41,090 nt of DNA from Chloroflexota bacterium (GTDB lineage: Bacteria > Chloroflexota > Anaerolineae > UBA1429), in NCBI GenBank assembly GCA_012841405.1, contig DUUT01000107.1, forward strand, positions 1 through 41,090, written 5' to 3'. The notes under the pieces were generated by a model. It made no database searches and was not told where the DNA came from. It saw nothing but the letters and a program-made list of their open reading frames with translations. Positions within the stretch are counted from its first letter, which is position 1; the number at the start of each line of letters is the position of its first letter. The position numbers and the translations under genes are program-made. Of the stretch, positions 34,281 to 41,090 are shown in pieces.

Positions 34281-34994
34281 TCAGGGCTTGGGGCGGGCCT
34301 CCTCGATGATGCCAAACTTTTCCAGCAGGGTGAGCACGGCGTTGTTGCCCAGCAGGCCCATGAGCGCCATGCCGACAAAGACGAGGGGCAGCGTGAGGGC
34401 GGCGCTCACGGCGAACAGCACGATGCTGAACGACACCATGAAAAAGGCGTAGAACGGATTGGCCAACACCAGGTAGGCCGCATTGCGCCACGCCAAGAGC
34501 ATCCGCGGCACCTCCTGCTCGATGAGCAGCGGCCAGAAGTAGATCTGCATCGTCACCCAGAAGGCAAACACCGCCAACCAAAAGCCGCCGATCAGCACCA
34601 CCCAGGTGCCCTCGAACTGGCTGGGGTAAAAGACGAGGTTGGCATAGACGAGCAGCGCAAAGACGATGTTGCCCAGGAACCACAGGAGGCTCCGCCACCA
34701 ATAGGTCTTGACGCCGTCCACAAAGTCGCTGAAGTGAAAGGTCTTGCCGTGGGCGACCCGGTTGGTGACGACGTACATGCCAGCCGACGTCATGGGAAAG
34801 AGGGCGATGGCGGCGAGCAAAAAGACGGGGGACAGCCACAGGACGCTGGGCACCCCCGCGAGGAAATAGGCGATGCTCACGGGGATGAGGGTGGCGAACA
34901 ACCAGACGAGGTTGACGATCGCTAGGGCGTACAGCTCTTCCCAGGTATCCTTCAAGGTCTGCCAAAAGACGCCCATCGCTTCACGGATCATCAT
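34281..34994 (-). CDS. DUF624/YesL-like membrane protein
   Basis: 237 residues, about six membrane segments, for example LYALAIVNLVWLFATLIPVS, VVLIGGFWLAVFAFWVTMQI and AALTLPLVFVGMALMGLLGN. The start MMIREAMGVFWQTLKDTWEE and the TSAGMYVVTNRVAHGKTFHF loop are like YesL/DUF624 proteins, which in Firmicutes sit beside sugar ABC transporters. No transporter is adjacent here. ATG 34994 has an AGG-containing stretch 8 bases upstream; the frame open to 35090 crosses into the S1-gene terminator. The role is unknown. Confidence 0.78.
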   Translation of the reverse strand: MMIREAMGVFWQTLKDTWEELYALAIVNLVWLFATLIPVSIAYFLAGVPSVLWLSPVFLLAAIALFPMTSAGMYVVTNRVAHGKTFHFSDFVDGVKTYWWRSLLWFLGNIVFALLVYANLVFYPSQFEGTWVVLIGGFWLAVFAFWVTMQIYFWPLLIEQEVPRMLLAWRNAAYLVLANPFYAFFMVSFSIVLFAVSAALTLPLVFVGMALMGLLGNNAVLTLLEKFGIIEEARPKP

Positions 34995-35075
34995 GGTGGC
35001 ACCTGCCCTTTCGCGATCATCCCCGTACGACCGTGCCGATGCGAGCGGGGAGGGAACGATGTATGTGTACAGGAA

Positions 35076-35108
35076 CAGCAAACGAGGCAAGCGCTAGGGC
35101 TTGCCTCG
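35076..35108 (-). terminator. Intrinsic terminator of the S1-domain gene
   Basis: On the minus strand CGAGGCAAGC, a 6-nt loop, GCTTGCCTCG, then TTTGCTG. The 10-bp stem is perfect and lies 29 bases past the stop. Confidence 0.75.
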
Positions 35109-35137
35109 CATCGAAATCCGACGTTGCCGTCCAACCG

Positions 35138-35911
35138 CTAGGACTGGCGACGGCGGCGGCGGGCATTCTCCCGCGCCCTCTGGAACGCCAGTTCCATCGC
35201 CGTGGGCAGCCTCTCTCCGGGCGCCTCCTGGTCCTGGGCCGCCTCGCGCCCTTGATTCGAGGGCCCCGCCACGCGCTCGTCCCCCACGTCCTTCATCGAG
35301 AGGGAGATGCGCCGCCGGCGCGTGTCCACCTCCAGGATACGGACCTGCACCTCATCGCCGACGTTGACGACCTCCGAGGGGTGGTTCACAAAGCCGCTGC
35401 CCAGCTGCGAGATGTGCAGCAGCCCATCGGTCCGCGCGCCAATGTCCACAAAGGCCCCGAAATCCACCAGCCGCACGACGCGCCCCGTTACCACATCATT
35501 CGGCTCGAGGTCACGCAACGGGGTCTTGGCTTCGGCATCGGGCGAGGCGATGGCCAGACTGATGCGGTTGTTGTCCACATCCACCCGCCGCACGACGACG
35601 TCCACCTCATCACCCGCCTTGAGCGTCTGATCCACTCCGGCCCGCTTGAGCGTCGAGATGTGGGCCAGCCCATCGCGCCCAACGCCGACGTCGATAAAGG
35701 CGCCAAAGTCCACGATCTTGCGGACCTTGCCTTTGACGATCATCGCAGGCTTGAGCGAATCGAGGCCGGGCGCGGTGGGGGCTTCAGGGGTCTGTCCGTT
35801 ACTCGGTGAGGAGGGCTCGGGAGCGTTCGTGGCTCCAGACTCGGCTCCACCTGACTCTTCTTGCAGCTGGGCGTCGTTGTCCTGCCCAGCCTTCAGTTCC
35901 TCATTCGTCAT
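35138..35911 (-). CDS. S1 RNA-binding protein with two S1 domains
   Basis: 257 residues. An acidic low-complexity N-terminus (about 50 residues) is followed by S1 domain 1 (PAMIVKGKVRKIVDFGAFID to RISLAIASPD) and S1 domain 2 (NDVVTGRVVRLVDFGAFVDI to RISLSMKDVG), then a Gln/Glu/Arg tail ending ENARRRRRQS. It is a short relative of ribosomal protein S1 and general RNA-binding S1 proteins, probably touching mRNA or the ribosome. GGGAG lies close to ATG 35911, with a strong promoter about 60 bp earlier and a strong terminator after it, so it is a well-bounded single gene. Confidence 0.9.
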   Translation of the reverse strand: MTNEELKAGQDNDAQLQEESGGAESGATNAPEPSSPSNGQTPEAPTAPGLDSLKPAMIVKGKVRKIVDFGAFIDVGVGRDGLAHISTLKRAGVDQTLKAGDEVDVVVRRVDVDNNRISLAIASPDAEAKTPLRDLEPNDVVTGRVVRLVDFGAFVDIGARTDGLLHISQLGSGFVNHPSEVVNVGDEVQVRILEVDTRRRRISLSMKDVGDERVAGPSNQGREAAQDQEAPGERLPTAMELAFQRARENARRRRRQS

Positions 35912-35970
35912 TACTCCCGATCTCCCTCAACTAGATTCACGCCTGTGCGCCCGTCGCGCAACCGAATGCC

Positions 35971-35999
35971 ATTATGACACAACCCGGCCCCCAAGTCAA
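35971..35999 (-). promoter_or_regulatory. Promoter of the S1-domain gene
   Basis: On the minus strand: TTGACT, 17 bp, CATAAT. Confidence 0.7.
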
Positions 36000-36182
36000 A
36001 ACCCTTTTTCGGGGCCCGGTGAGATGGCCGTCGCCTCGGGGGGCACCCCGCGGACGGCGCGCCTGCCCGCGGGGTGGCCGCAGGGTGGTTGGGTGCGGGC
36101 ATAGCGGAGAAGCGATTCGGCGCGCGATCGCCGGGGGGGAGGCGTCGCGCGCCGAGCGTTGGGGCACTGAATTTGGGCGATG

Positions 36183-36413
36183 CTAGTAGCTTATCCCGCG
36201 CACCACTGGGGTCGTGTTGCGCGTGATCCAGCCGTGGAGTTCACGCGCAAACCCCTCGATCGTCTGCGCACGGATGTGCTCGACCGCCGCGCTCTCCTCG
36301 GGGGTCAGCCCGAAGGGGCGCAGCACCTCGGGCGAGCGATTCAACAGGTTGCGCCGAAAGGTGGAATCCACAATCGCAGTACCCACGATGGCTTGCAGCG
36401 CCTCATGCGCCAT
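36183..36413 (-). CDS. 76-residue Nif11/NHLP-like small protein
   Basis: The protein begins MAHEALQAIVGTAIVDSTFR and continues NLLNRSPEVLRPFGLTPEES, which resembles the leader-like helix-turn-helix of Nif11 and Os1348/Franean1-type small proteins (FR..LL..P..VL...GLT.EE). Those are often precursors or accessory proteins of ribosomal peptide products. No Cys and no Gly-Gly leader cut site are present; the tail is TRNTTPVVRGISY. AAAGGAG 7 bases before the ATG is a strong ribosome site. It is the last gene after the two micropeptides and the DUF5317 gene, 44 bp after the latter. The family match is from memory of motifs and is tentative; the gene itself is well supported. Confidence 0.7.
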   Translation of the reverse strand: MAHEALQAIVGTAIVDSTFRRNLLNRSPEVLRPFGLTPEESAAVEHIRAQTIEGFARELHGWITRNTTPVVRGISY

Positions 36414-36457
36414 GGGACAGCTCCTTTGACGCGCGCTACGCGCGAAATGTGTCGGAT

Positions 36458-37075
36458 TCAGCGCTTGAGGGCCAAGCGCTCACTCCACGGCCGCCCTCTA
36501 TGCTGCCCCCTCTCACCCATGGGGCGCATGGCGCACTGGAACAGCACAAAGACGCCGACAGCCAAGAACAAATCGCCCAGGCTGAACACCGTTCGGAATG
36601 GTAGTGGGGGCGGCACGACAAAGATGTCACTGAGCAGCCAGAGCCGCGTGGCCTCGGCCGGGAGAATGATGTCCTTGGTGGCCATGAGGCGCGCCCCCGC
36701 CTCGGTGCCCAGGGCGAGATGCGCCAGGCCAGCCCGCTCTACCGCCTCCATGGTCACCGGCATAAAGCCGCCATTGACTAGCATGACCAGGAGGTTCATC
36801 CCCAGGCCGATGCCCATCACCGCCACACCCGGAACGCGCCGGTTCACCACCACGACCACGAGCACCAGCAGGTAGGACGCGATCAGGATCAGCGTCCGCG
36901 GCGCGAAGGGCCCCTCCGTGTGGGGCAGCGGAGCATAGATGATCGACCACTGCAGCGCGAACGCGGCGATGGCCAACCACCCCAGCCGCAGGGAGACCTG
37001 CGCCAGCCAGCGAAACCGGCCTCCGCGTACGAGGGCTATGGCGATGGAAAAGAGCAGTGCCAGTAGCAGAATCAT
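36458..37075 (-). CDS. DUF5317-like multi-pass membrane protein
   Basis: 205 residues, with five or six hydrophobic stretches such as MILLLALLFSIAIALVRGG, LRLGWLAIAAFALQWSIIYA and LILIASYLLVLVVVVVNRRV, then MGIGLGMNLLVMLVNGGFMP, the Asn/Gly/Pro-rich loop typical of DUF5317. A Lys/Arg-rich tail follows. Function is unknown. It lies 36 bp after the second micropeptide and 44 bp before the 76-residue gene, all on one strand, so it probably belongs with them, perhaps as exporter, processing partner or receptor. The ATG at 37075 has no strong ribosome site. Confidence 0.8.
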   Translation of the reverse strand: MILLLALLFSIAIALVRGGRFRWLAQVSLRLGWLAIAAFALQWSIIYAPLPHTEGPFAPRTLILIASYLLVLVVVVVNRRVPGVAVMGIGLGMNLLVMLVNGGFMPVTMEAVERAGLAHLALGTEAGARLMATKDIILPAEATRLWLLSDIFVVPPPLPFRTVFSLGDLFLAVGVFVLFQCAMRPMGERGQHRGRPWSERLALKR

Positions 37076-37111
37076 GGGCTGTGGTGGGATCCGCTAGCGC
37101 TCGGCGAGCGA

Positions 37112-37219
37112 TCAGCCACCGCCACCCGTGCCACTGAACGATACGGGAGCGCCACTCGACAGAATGAGGGCCGCAGCCGTGAGCACAAAGTAGACGACGG
37201 TCAGATAGGCACGCTTCAT
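37112..37219 (-). CDS. Secreted micropeptide 1 (35 residues)
   Basis: A 35-codon gene with GGAGGG 9 bases before ATG 37219. The product starts MKRAYLTVVYFVLTAAALIL, a positive start plus a hydrophobic core, and ends SSGAPVSFSGTGGGG. The core with Ser-Gly-Ala fits a signal peptide cut after Ala24, which would release PVSFSGTGGGG; it could instead stay as a one-segment membrane peptide. The last 16 residues are identical to those of the tandem copy at 37269-37376, although six codons differ silently. I do not recognise a named family. It lies 49 bp after its twin and 36 bp before the DUF5317 gene. Confidence 0.85.
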   Translation of the reverse strand: MKRAYLTVVYFVLTAAALILSSGAPVSFSGTGGGG

Positions 37220-37268
37220 GGTTCGCTTCCCTCCGGAATGCTTGTAGAGTGTGCGTGCGGGGCCGTGA

Positions 37269-37376
37269 TCAGCCACCGCCACCGGTGCCGCTGAACGAAA
37301 CCGGAGCGCCGCTGGACAGCACCAGGGCCGCCACCGTCAGGACCACGTAGACGACGGTAAAGTAGATGCGCTTCAT
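37269..37376 (-). CDS. Secreted micropeptide 2 (35 residues), tandem paralogue
   Basis: A 35-codon gene with AAGGAG 7 bases before ATG 37376. The product starts MKRIYFTVVYVVLTVAALVL and ends SSGAPVSFSGTGGGG. It is the same length as its twin, with six or so changes limited to the hydrophobic part and none in the last 16 residues. It is the first gene after the promoter with the direct heptamers, with a leader of only about 22 nt. The constant Gly-rich end looks like a mature peptide under selection. Function is unknown; signalling peptide, envelope peptide or modified peptide are all open. Confidence 0.87.
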   Translation of the reverse strand: MKRIYFTVVYVVLTVAALVLSSGAPVSFSGTGGGG

Positions 37377-37404
37377 GCCGTGCTCCTTGCGAGTATTTGA
37401 TGGC

Positions 37405-37436
37405 AGCATATCAGGCACCACTCACGAAACACTCAC
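37405..37436 (-). promoter_or_regulatory. Activator-type promoter of the micropeptide operon with SARP-style direct repeats
   Basis: On the minus strand: GTGAGTG (37436-37430), 4 bp, GTGAGTG (37425-37419), 8 bp, TATGCT (37410-37405). The two heptamers are identical and 11 bp apart, and the -35 position is GTGTTT, a poor match. This is the spacing known for SARP (BTAD) activators, which bind direct repeats over the -35 region. A BTAD regulator is encoded immediately upstream. Confidence 0.7.
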
Positions 37437-37455
37437 GGCGGCACGGTGAGCATCC

Positions 37456-37483
37456 AAAAAGCGCGCACCCTGTGGGTGCGCGC
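37456..37483 (-). terminator. Strong intrinsic terminator of the BTAD regulator gene
   Basis: On the minus strand GCGCGCACCC, a 3-nt loop, GGGTGCGCGC, then TTTTT. The 10-bp stem is perfect. It separates the regulator transcript from the micropeptide promoter 20 bp further on. Confidence 0.88.
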
Positions 37484-37508
37484 TCGCTGACGCCGTCTTT
37501 TGGCCGGA

Positions 37509-40500
37509 CTAGTGGGGGATTGGTGGCGCGCTGCCGGCCACGATCGCCTCGTAGAGGTCCGCCGTTTCGAGACTCGGCGCGACACCCAGCTCATCCGCCA
37601 GGATGCGGGCACACTCGCGGTACTGGCGCACGGCGCCGGCACGGTCACTGCCCACCGCACGGCACCACATGATGCCGCGATGGGCGCGCTCATCGTAGGC
37701 GTCAAAGGCCAGCGCCCGCAGGTAGTGGCGCTCGGCGTGCATCGCCTCCCCCTCCGTGGCCACGTAGCGCGCCTCCAGGAGCAAGAGCTCGACGACGGCG
37801 CGCTGGAGCGCCTCGCGGATCTCGACGCACCACTCCTCGTCGAACGACTCGAGGAACGGCGTGTGGTAGAGGCCGATGGCCTGTACCCGCGCCTGGTGGG
37901 CGACCTCGCCACTGCCGCGGCCGATCTCGGCCAGATGTTCGAACTCGTGGACGTCATAGCGGTAGGCCACCGCGGGGTTGATGCGGTACAGGCCGTTCTC
38001 GTGCACGATGGTGTCCTTGTACAGGGCGCTGCGCAGCCGGTAGGTCGTCGAGTGGAAGAGGCTGTTGCCCCGCTCCTGGCTCACCTCGGGCCACAACAGG
38101 TCGATGACCCGGTCACGCCGCAGCCCCTGGGGATACGAGAGGAAGAGGAAGACCAGCATGCGGGCGGAGGCGGACTCCCAGTCGGTGACGAGCTGGCCCC
38201 CCTTGAGGACCTGGCCACCGTTGAGCGCCAGGAACTCGAGGGGCGGGCGCGCCGTCGCCACGACGCGCACCTCGGCCCCCACGGGCGGCGCGAGCTGGGC
38301 CATGTCGATGTGGACGCGCATGAGGTCGATCCCCGGGATGCCCATTGTCTCGGCAGCGTGCAGCATCTCGGGGTTGGCCAAGCCCTCGGCGACGACCACT
38401 TGGTGGGAGCCGAGCTCCTCCGTCAGCCGCGCCACCTCCTCCAGGGCGGCGCGCAAGGCGGCGTCATCCCCCTCGCCGTGTGCCACGGCAGCCAGCTGCA
38501 GGTGCGCCCGCGCCAGGTCGCGTCGCGCATCGCACGCCGCCAAGAGATCGCGCGCCTCCGCGAGGCGTGCCCGCGCCAGGGAGCTGTTCCCCTCGGCGAG
38601 TAGCAGGGCCCCCTCAGAGAGGCGGCACAGCCCCAGCTCGTAGCCCATCTCGTCGGCGCGCACCAAATCCGTGGCTTCGGTCAGGAGCTGCCGCGCGCGG
38701 CGCAGGTCGCCCTTGAGGCGATAGGCCTCGCTCATGGCGTCCAGCAGGTAGATCGTCAGCCGCTCGTTCTGGGCTCGCGAGGTGATCTGCAGCGCCAGCT
38801 CGTAGCACTGGAGGGCATCGTCCGGACGGGCGGTATCGCGATAGAGGTCGCCCTGACTGGCCAGGGCGTAGGCCTCGATGCGGGCATCCGCCGCGTCCCG
38901 CGCCTTGCTCAGGCCCTCCTCAAAGCGGTTTTCGGCCTCGGTGTACTGGCCCAGGTAGTGGTGCACCACCCCCAGGCTCTGCAGTGTCGAGGCCAGGGCG
39001 CTCGCATTGCCGATCTTGCGCCAGTACAGCAGCGCCTGGTGGTAGTACTGGCGCGCCGGCACGAGGTGGCCGCGTGTCGTCTCGGCGGCGCCGAGATCGT
39101 GGGTGATAAAGGCCGCCTGGGTATCGTGGGCGCCGCTCTCGGCGAGGCGCAGGGCGCTCCGCATGGCGTCGATCCCCTCGCGCGCGTGCCCGAGCATGAC
39201 CTGGCAGATGCCGATGTTGTGGTGCGCCTGGATCGCGGTCAGCAGATCGCCATCGGCCGCCATGGCCAGTGCTCGCTGGCACAGGTGGATGGCGTCCATC
39301 AGGCGGCCGCGCAACCGCTGGAGGGTAGCCATCTGGATAAGGGCACGGGAAGCGCCTAGGGAATCCCCCCGCTCGCGGTAGACGTCGTAGGCCCGTTCCA
39401 GCAGGGGAGACGCCTCGTAGAGGGCGCCCGTCTCGGCGTAGAGCCGGGCGCGAAAGATGAGCAGCCGCGGGCGCGTCGCGAGCGTCTCTTCGGAGAGGCC
39501 ATCGAGCCACGCCCGCAGGGCGTCCCAGTTGCCAGCATCAAAGGTCTCTTGTGCCACGACTTCGATGGCGTCCGCCGCCTCCCCGTAGGCGCGCGCCGCG
39601 ATATAGCCCTCGATGGCGTGCTGCCAGTTGCCGCGGTGGGCCAGCAGCTCGGCCTGGCGCAGGCACAGGCGGCGGTAGAGGTCGGGGTCATCCTGTTCGA
39701 GCTTGGTGACGAGGAACTCGCGGAAGAGCTGGTGGTACTGGTACCAGGTGCCCTCGGCGTCGAGAGGGAAGGTAAAGAGGTTCTCCTCCGCGAGGCGCCG
39801 CAGGAGGTCCGCCGAGTTGGTGATCTCGAGGAGCGCATCGCACAGGGGCGGCGTCATCTCGTTAAAGAGGGCGCTGCCCTGGAGAAAGCGCTGCAGCTCC
39901 GGGGGCTGTCGCCCCAGGATCTCGGCGGCCATGAACTCAAAGACGCCGCCAGCGGCCCCACTCAGCTGCAGGATGTCCTGCGTCGTGCCGGTCCAGCTCG
40001 TCTGAGCCGCCAGCAACACCCCCGTGATCCACCCCTCCGAGCGCTCCGCCAGGGTAGCGATCTCTTCCTCGGAGAGATCCTGGCGCCCCAGGCGGCGCAG
40101 CAGCGCGCCGATCTCTTCCGCCGTGAAGCGGAGGTGCTCGACGCCCAAGCCCACCACCTCCTGCCGGGCGGCCAGGCGGGTGAGGGTAAGGCGCCGCGGA
40201 ATGCCGCGGGAGGCGAGGATGACGTGGCACTGCTCGGGGAGGTAGCGCAGCAGGCCGTCAACCAGGGCGTTCACCGGCTCACTCTCGATGACCTCGTGGT
40301 AGTCATCGAGGATGAGCACAAAGTAGGTGTTGATGGTGTGCTCGATCTCGTTGATGAGCACGCGCACAAAGGGCTCGACATCCTCGGGCGGGCCGCCGTG
40401 GGTGCGCAGCAGCGCCCGCACCGATTCGCCGAACTGGGGAAAGCGCTGCTGGATCGACGCGACAAGGTACTCCACAAAGGTGGGGACGTGGGTGTCATGC

Positions 40501-40715
40501 CCGTCAAGGCTGTACCAGCACACGGGCAGGTCCGTATCGTGGGCATAGTCGATGAGCAGTGACGTCTTGCCGTACCCGGCGCCAGCGGCGATGAGGATGA
40601 GCTTGTGGTGGATGCTGTTATGGAGATGGTTTAACAGACGCTCGCGTCGCAGGTGCGTCTGGCGCAAGCGCGGTGTGCGGATCTTGGTGGCAATGAGGGG
40701 ATATGTCGTACGCAT
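37509..40715 (-). CDS. Large MalT-like ATPase/TPR regulator with C-terminal winged helix and BTAD domain
   Basis: 1068 residues. N-terminal P-loop ATPase of the MalT/STAND type: LIAAGAGYGKTSLLIDYAHD (Walker A Lys50), YFVLILDDYHEVIE (Walker B near 137), LASRGIPRRLTLTRL. From about 390 to 800 there are helical TPR-like repeats (ASTLQSLGVVHHYLGQYTEA). From about 815 comes an OmpR-like winged helix (FLFLSYPQGLRRDRVIDLLW) followed by a bacterial transcriptional activation (BTAD) domain reaching the end, as in SARP activators. Such proteins switch by ligand binding in the repeats. ATG 40715 has AGGGA 4-5 bases upstream; the frame is open to 40826 but crosses the promoter. Its gene ends in a strong terminator 133 bp before the first micropeptide start. 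Confidence 0.93.
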   Translation of the reverse strand: MRTTYPLIATKIRTPRLRQTHLRRERLLNHLHNSIHHKLILIAAGAGYGKTSLLIDYAHDTDLPVCWYSLDGHDTHVPTFVEYLVASIQQRFPQFGESVRALLRTHGGPPEDVEPFVRVLINEIEHTINTYFVLILDDYHEVIESEPVNALVDGLLRYLPEQCHVILASRGIPRRLTLTRLAARQEVVGLGVEHLRFTAEEIGALLRRLGRQDLSEEEIATLAERSEGWITGVLLAAQTSWTGTTQDILQLSGAAGGVFEFMAAEILGRQPPELQRFLQGSALFNEMTPPLCDALLEITNSADLLRRLAEENLFTFPLDAEGTWYQYHQLFREFLVTKLEQDDPDLYRRLCLRQAELLAHRGNWQHAIEGYIAARAYGEAADAIEVVAQETFDAGNWDALRAWLDGLSEETLATRPRLLIFRARLYAETGALYEASPLLERAYDVYRERGDSLGASRALIQMATLQRLRGRLMDAIHLCQRALAMAADGDLLTAIQAHHNIGICQVMLGHAREGIDAMRSALRLAESGAHDTQAAFITHDLGAAETTRGHLVPARQYYHQALLYWRKIGNASALASTLQSLGVVHHYLGQYTEAENRFEEGLSKARDAADARIEAYALASQGDLYRDTARPDDALQCYELALQITSRAQNERLTIYLLDAMSEAYRLKGDLRRARQLLTEATDLVRADEMGYELGLCRLSEGALLLAEGNSSLARARLAEARDLLAACDARRDLARAHLQLAAVAHGEGDDAALRAALEEVARLTEELGSHQVVVAEGLANPEMLHAAETMGIPGIDLMRVHIDMAQLAPPVGAEVRVVATARPPLEFLALNGGQVLKGGQLVTDWESASARMLVFLFLSYPQGLRRDRVIDLLWPEVSQERGNSLFHSTTYRLRSALYKDTIVHENGLYRINPAVAYRYDVHEFEHLAEIGRGSGEVAHQARVQAIGLYHTPFLESFDEEWCVEIREALQRAVVELLLLEARYVATEGEAMHAERHYLRALAFDAYDERAHRGIMWCRAVGSDRAGAVRQYRECARILADELGVAPSLETADLYEAIVAGSAPPIPH

Positions 40716-40808
40716 GTGTCCCTGGCCAGCCGAGGTGCATCGTCCTGAGCCCCGGGCTGCCGACGCGTCGGCCGGCCAACCCGAGGGCCCCTTGTACCGC
40801 TCTCCTCT

Positions 40809-40836
40809 ATTGTACGGAGCCCTCACCCTTTCGCAA
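40809..40836 (-). promoter_or_regulatory. Promoter of the BTAD regulator
   Basis: On the minus strand: TTGCGA, 16 bp, TACAAT. The region just upstream (40845-40875) is AT-rich for this genome. Confidence 0.65.
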
Positions 40837-40925
40837 CCGATACATAATTCTACAAAGAGATCTAGAATGGAAAACCCAAGCGTAATTCCGCATAGCCGTG
40901 CGCCGCGCGCAGCAGCCCCGCCGCC

Positions 40926-41090
40926 TCAGCCCAACGCCATCCAGTGGCGGCGGCCCACCTCAGCCGCCATCGGACGCACCTCCGCCATGACACGACGGTA
41001 CAGGGCGCTGTAGGCGCGATGCCGCTCGGGGTCGGGCGGAACGGGGTGGGAGGGCGGGGCCATCGCGGCATAGGCGTGTCGCTCGTCGCG
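40926..41090 (-). CDS. C-terminal end of a putative FGGY-type sugar kinase (5' part outside the window)
   Basis: The last 54 codons of a gene entering from the right edge. The visible end, VPPDPERHRAYSALYRRVMA followed by a short helix, is like the final helix of FGGY carbohydrate kinases, where a PDP...Y..LY pattern is common. Too little is present to name the sugar. A stop at 40926 is followed by about 90 bp to the next promoter. Confidence 0.45.
   Translation of the reverse strand, partial: RDERHAYAAMAPPSHPVPPDPERHRAYSALYRRVMAEVRPMAAEVGRRHWMALG

Overview
This is a GC-rich bacterial window dense with genes on both strands. No rRNA, tRNA, CRISPR array, integrase or transposase was seen. Several things suggest a Chloroflexota-like organism, which is inference only: a mevalonate-route gene block with archaeal-type HMG-CoA synthase, thiolase and DUF35 genes, a RarA protein fused to a methyltransferase-like domain, a very large MalT/BTAD-type regulator, and many DUF-class membrane proteins. 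Promoters are unusually easy to read. Many genes are preceded by TTGnnn, 16-18 bp, then TAnAAT-like boxes, and these were used to choose starts.

Layout. 1-1235 (-): radical SAM/SPASM sulfatase-maturase-like protein with a SEC-C tail, running off the left edge. 1407-3719 (+): PcrA/UvrD helicase. 3809-8191 (-): mevalonate block mvaA, HMG-CoA synthase, thiolase, DUF35, which would carry acetyl-CoA to mevalonate. 8651-10710 (-): two membrane proteins (DUF4013, DUF2085) separated by a 638-bp stretch with an orphan promoter. 11110-15029 (+): MoxR, DUF58 and DUF4129 trio. 15090-18296 (+): two doubtful small ORFs, RarA fusion, hemerythrin-like protein. 18333-20670 (-): possible degenerate nuclease, Mut7-C protein, DegV. 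20830-22464 (+): beta-helix protein and a small zinc-ribbon membrane protein. 22466-25398 (-): tsaE, tsaB, rimI, surE (tRNA t6A, N-acetylation, nucleotidase). 25469-26945 (-): flavin reductase-like protein and an orphan OmpR-type response regulator. 27291-29052 (+): maf and a frameshifted AIM24 gene. 29131-29782 (-): AbrB/PIN toxin-antitoxin pair. 29925-32593 (-): rhaB and nagA sugar genes. 32694-35911 (-): an N-truncated AI-2E transporter, EamA exporter, YesL-like protein and a two-S1-domain protein.

36183-40715 (-) is the most interesting part. A 1068-residue regulator (MalT-like ATPase, TPR-like repeats, C-terminal winged helix plus BTAD) ends in a strong terminator. Just beyond it is a promoter with no good -35 box. 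It carries two identical heptamers CACTCAC at an 11-bp period, the nearer one exactly 8 bp from the -10 box, which is the classical geometry of SARP/BTAD activator sites. That promoter leads into two tandem 35-residue peptide genes whose last 16 residues are identical despite six synonymous differences, then a DUF5317 membrane protein and a 76-residue Nif11/NHLP-like small protein. I propose this as an undescribed regulator-controlled secreted micropeptide system, possibly signalling. The repeats, spacing and peptide conservation are seen directly; the function is inference.

40926-41090 (-): C-terminal end of what looks like an FGGY-type sugar kinase, cut by the right edge.
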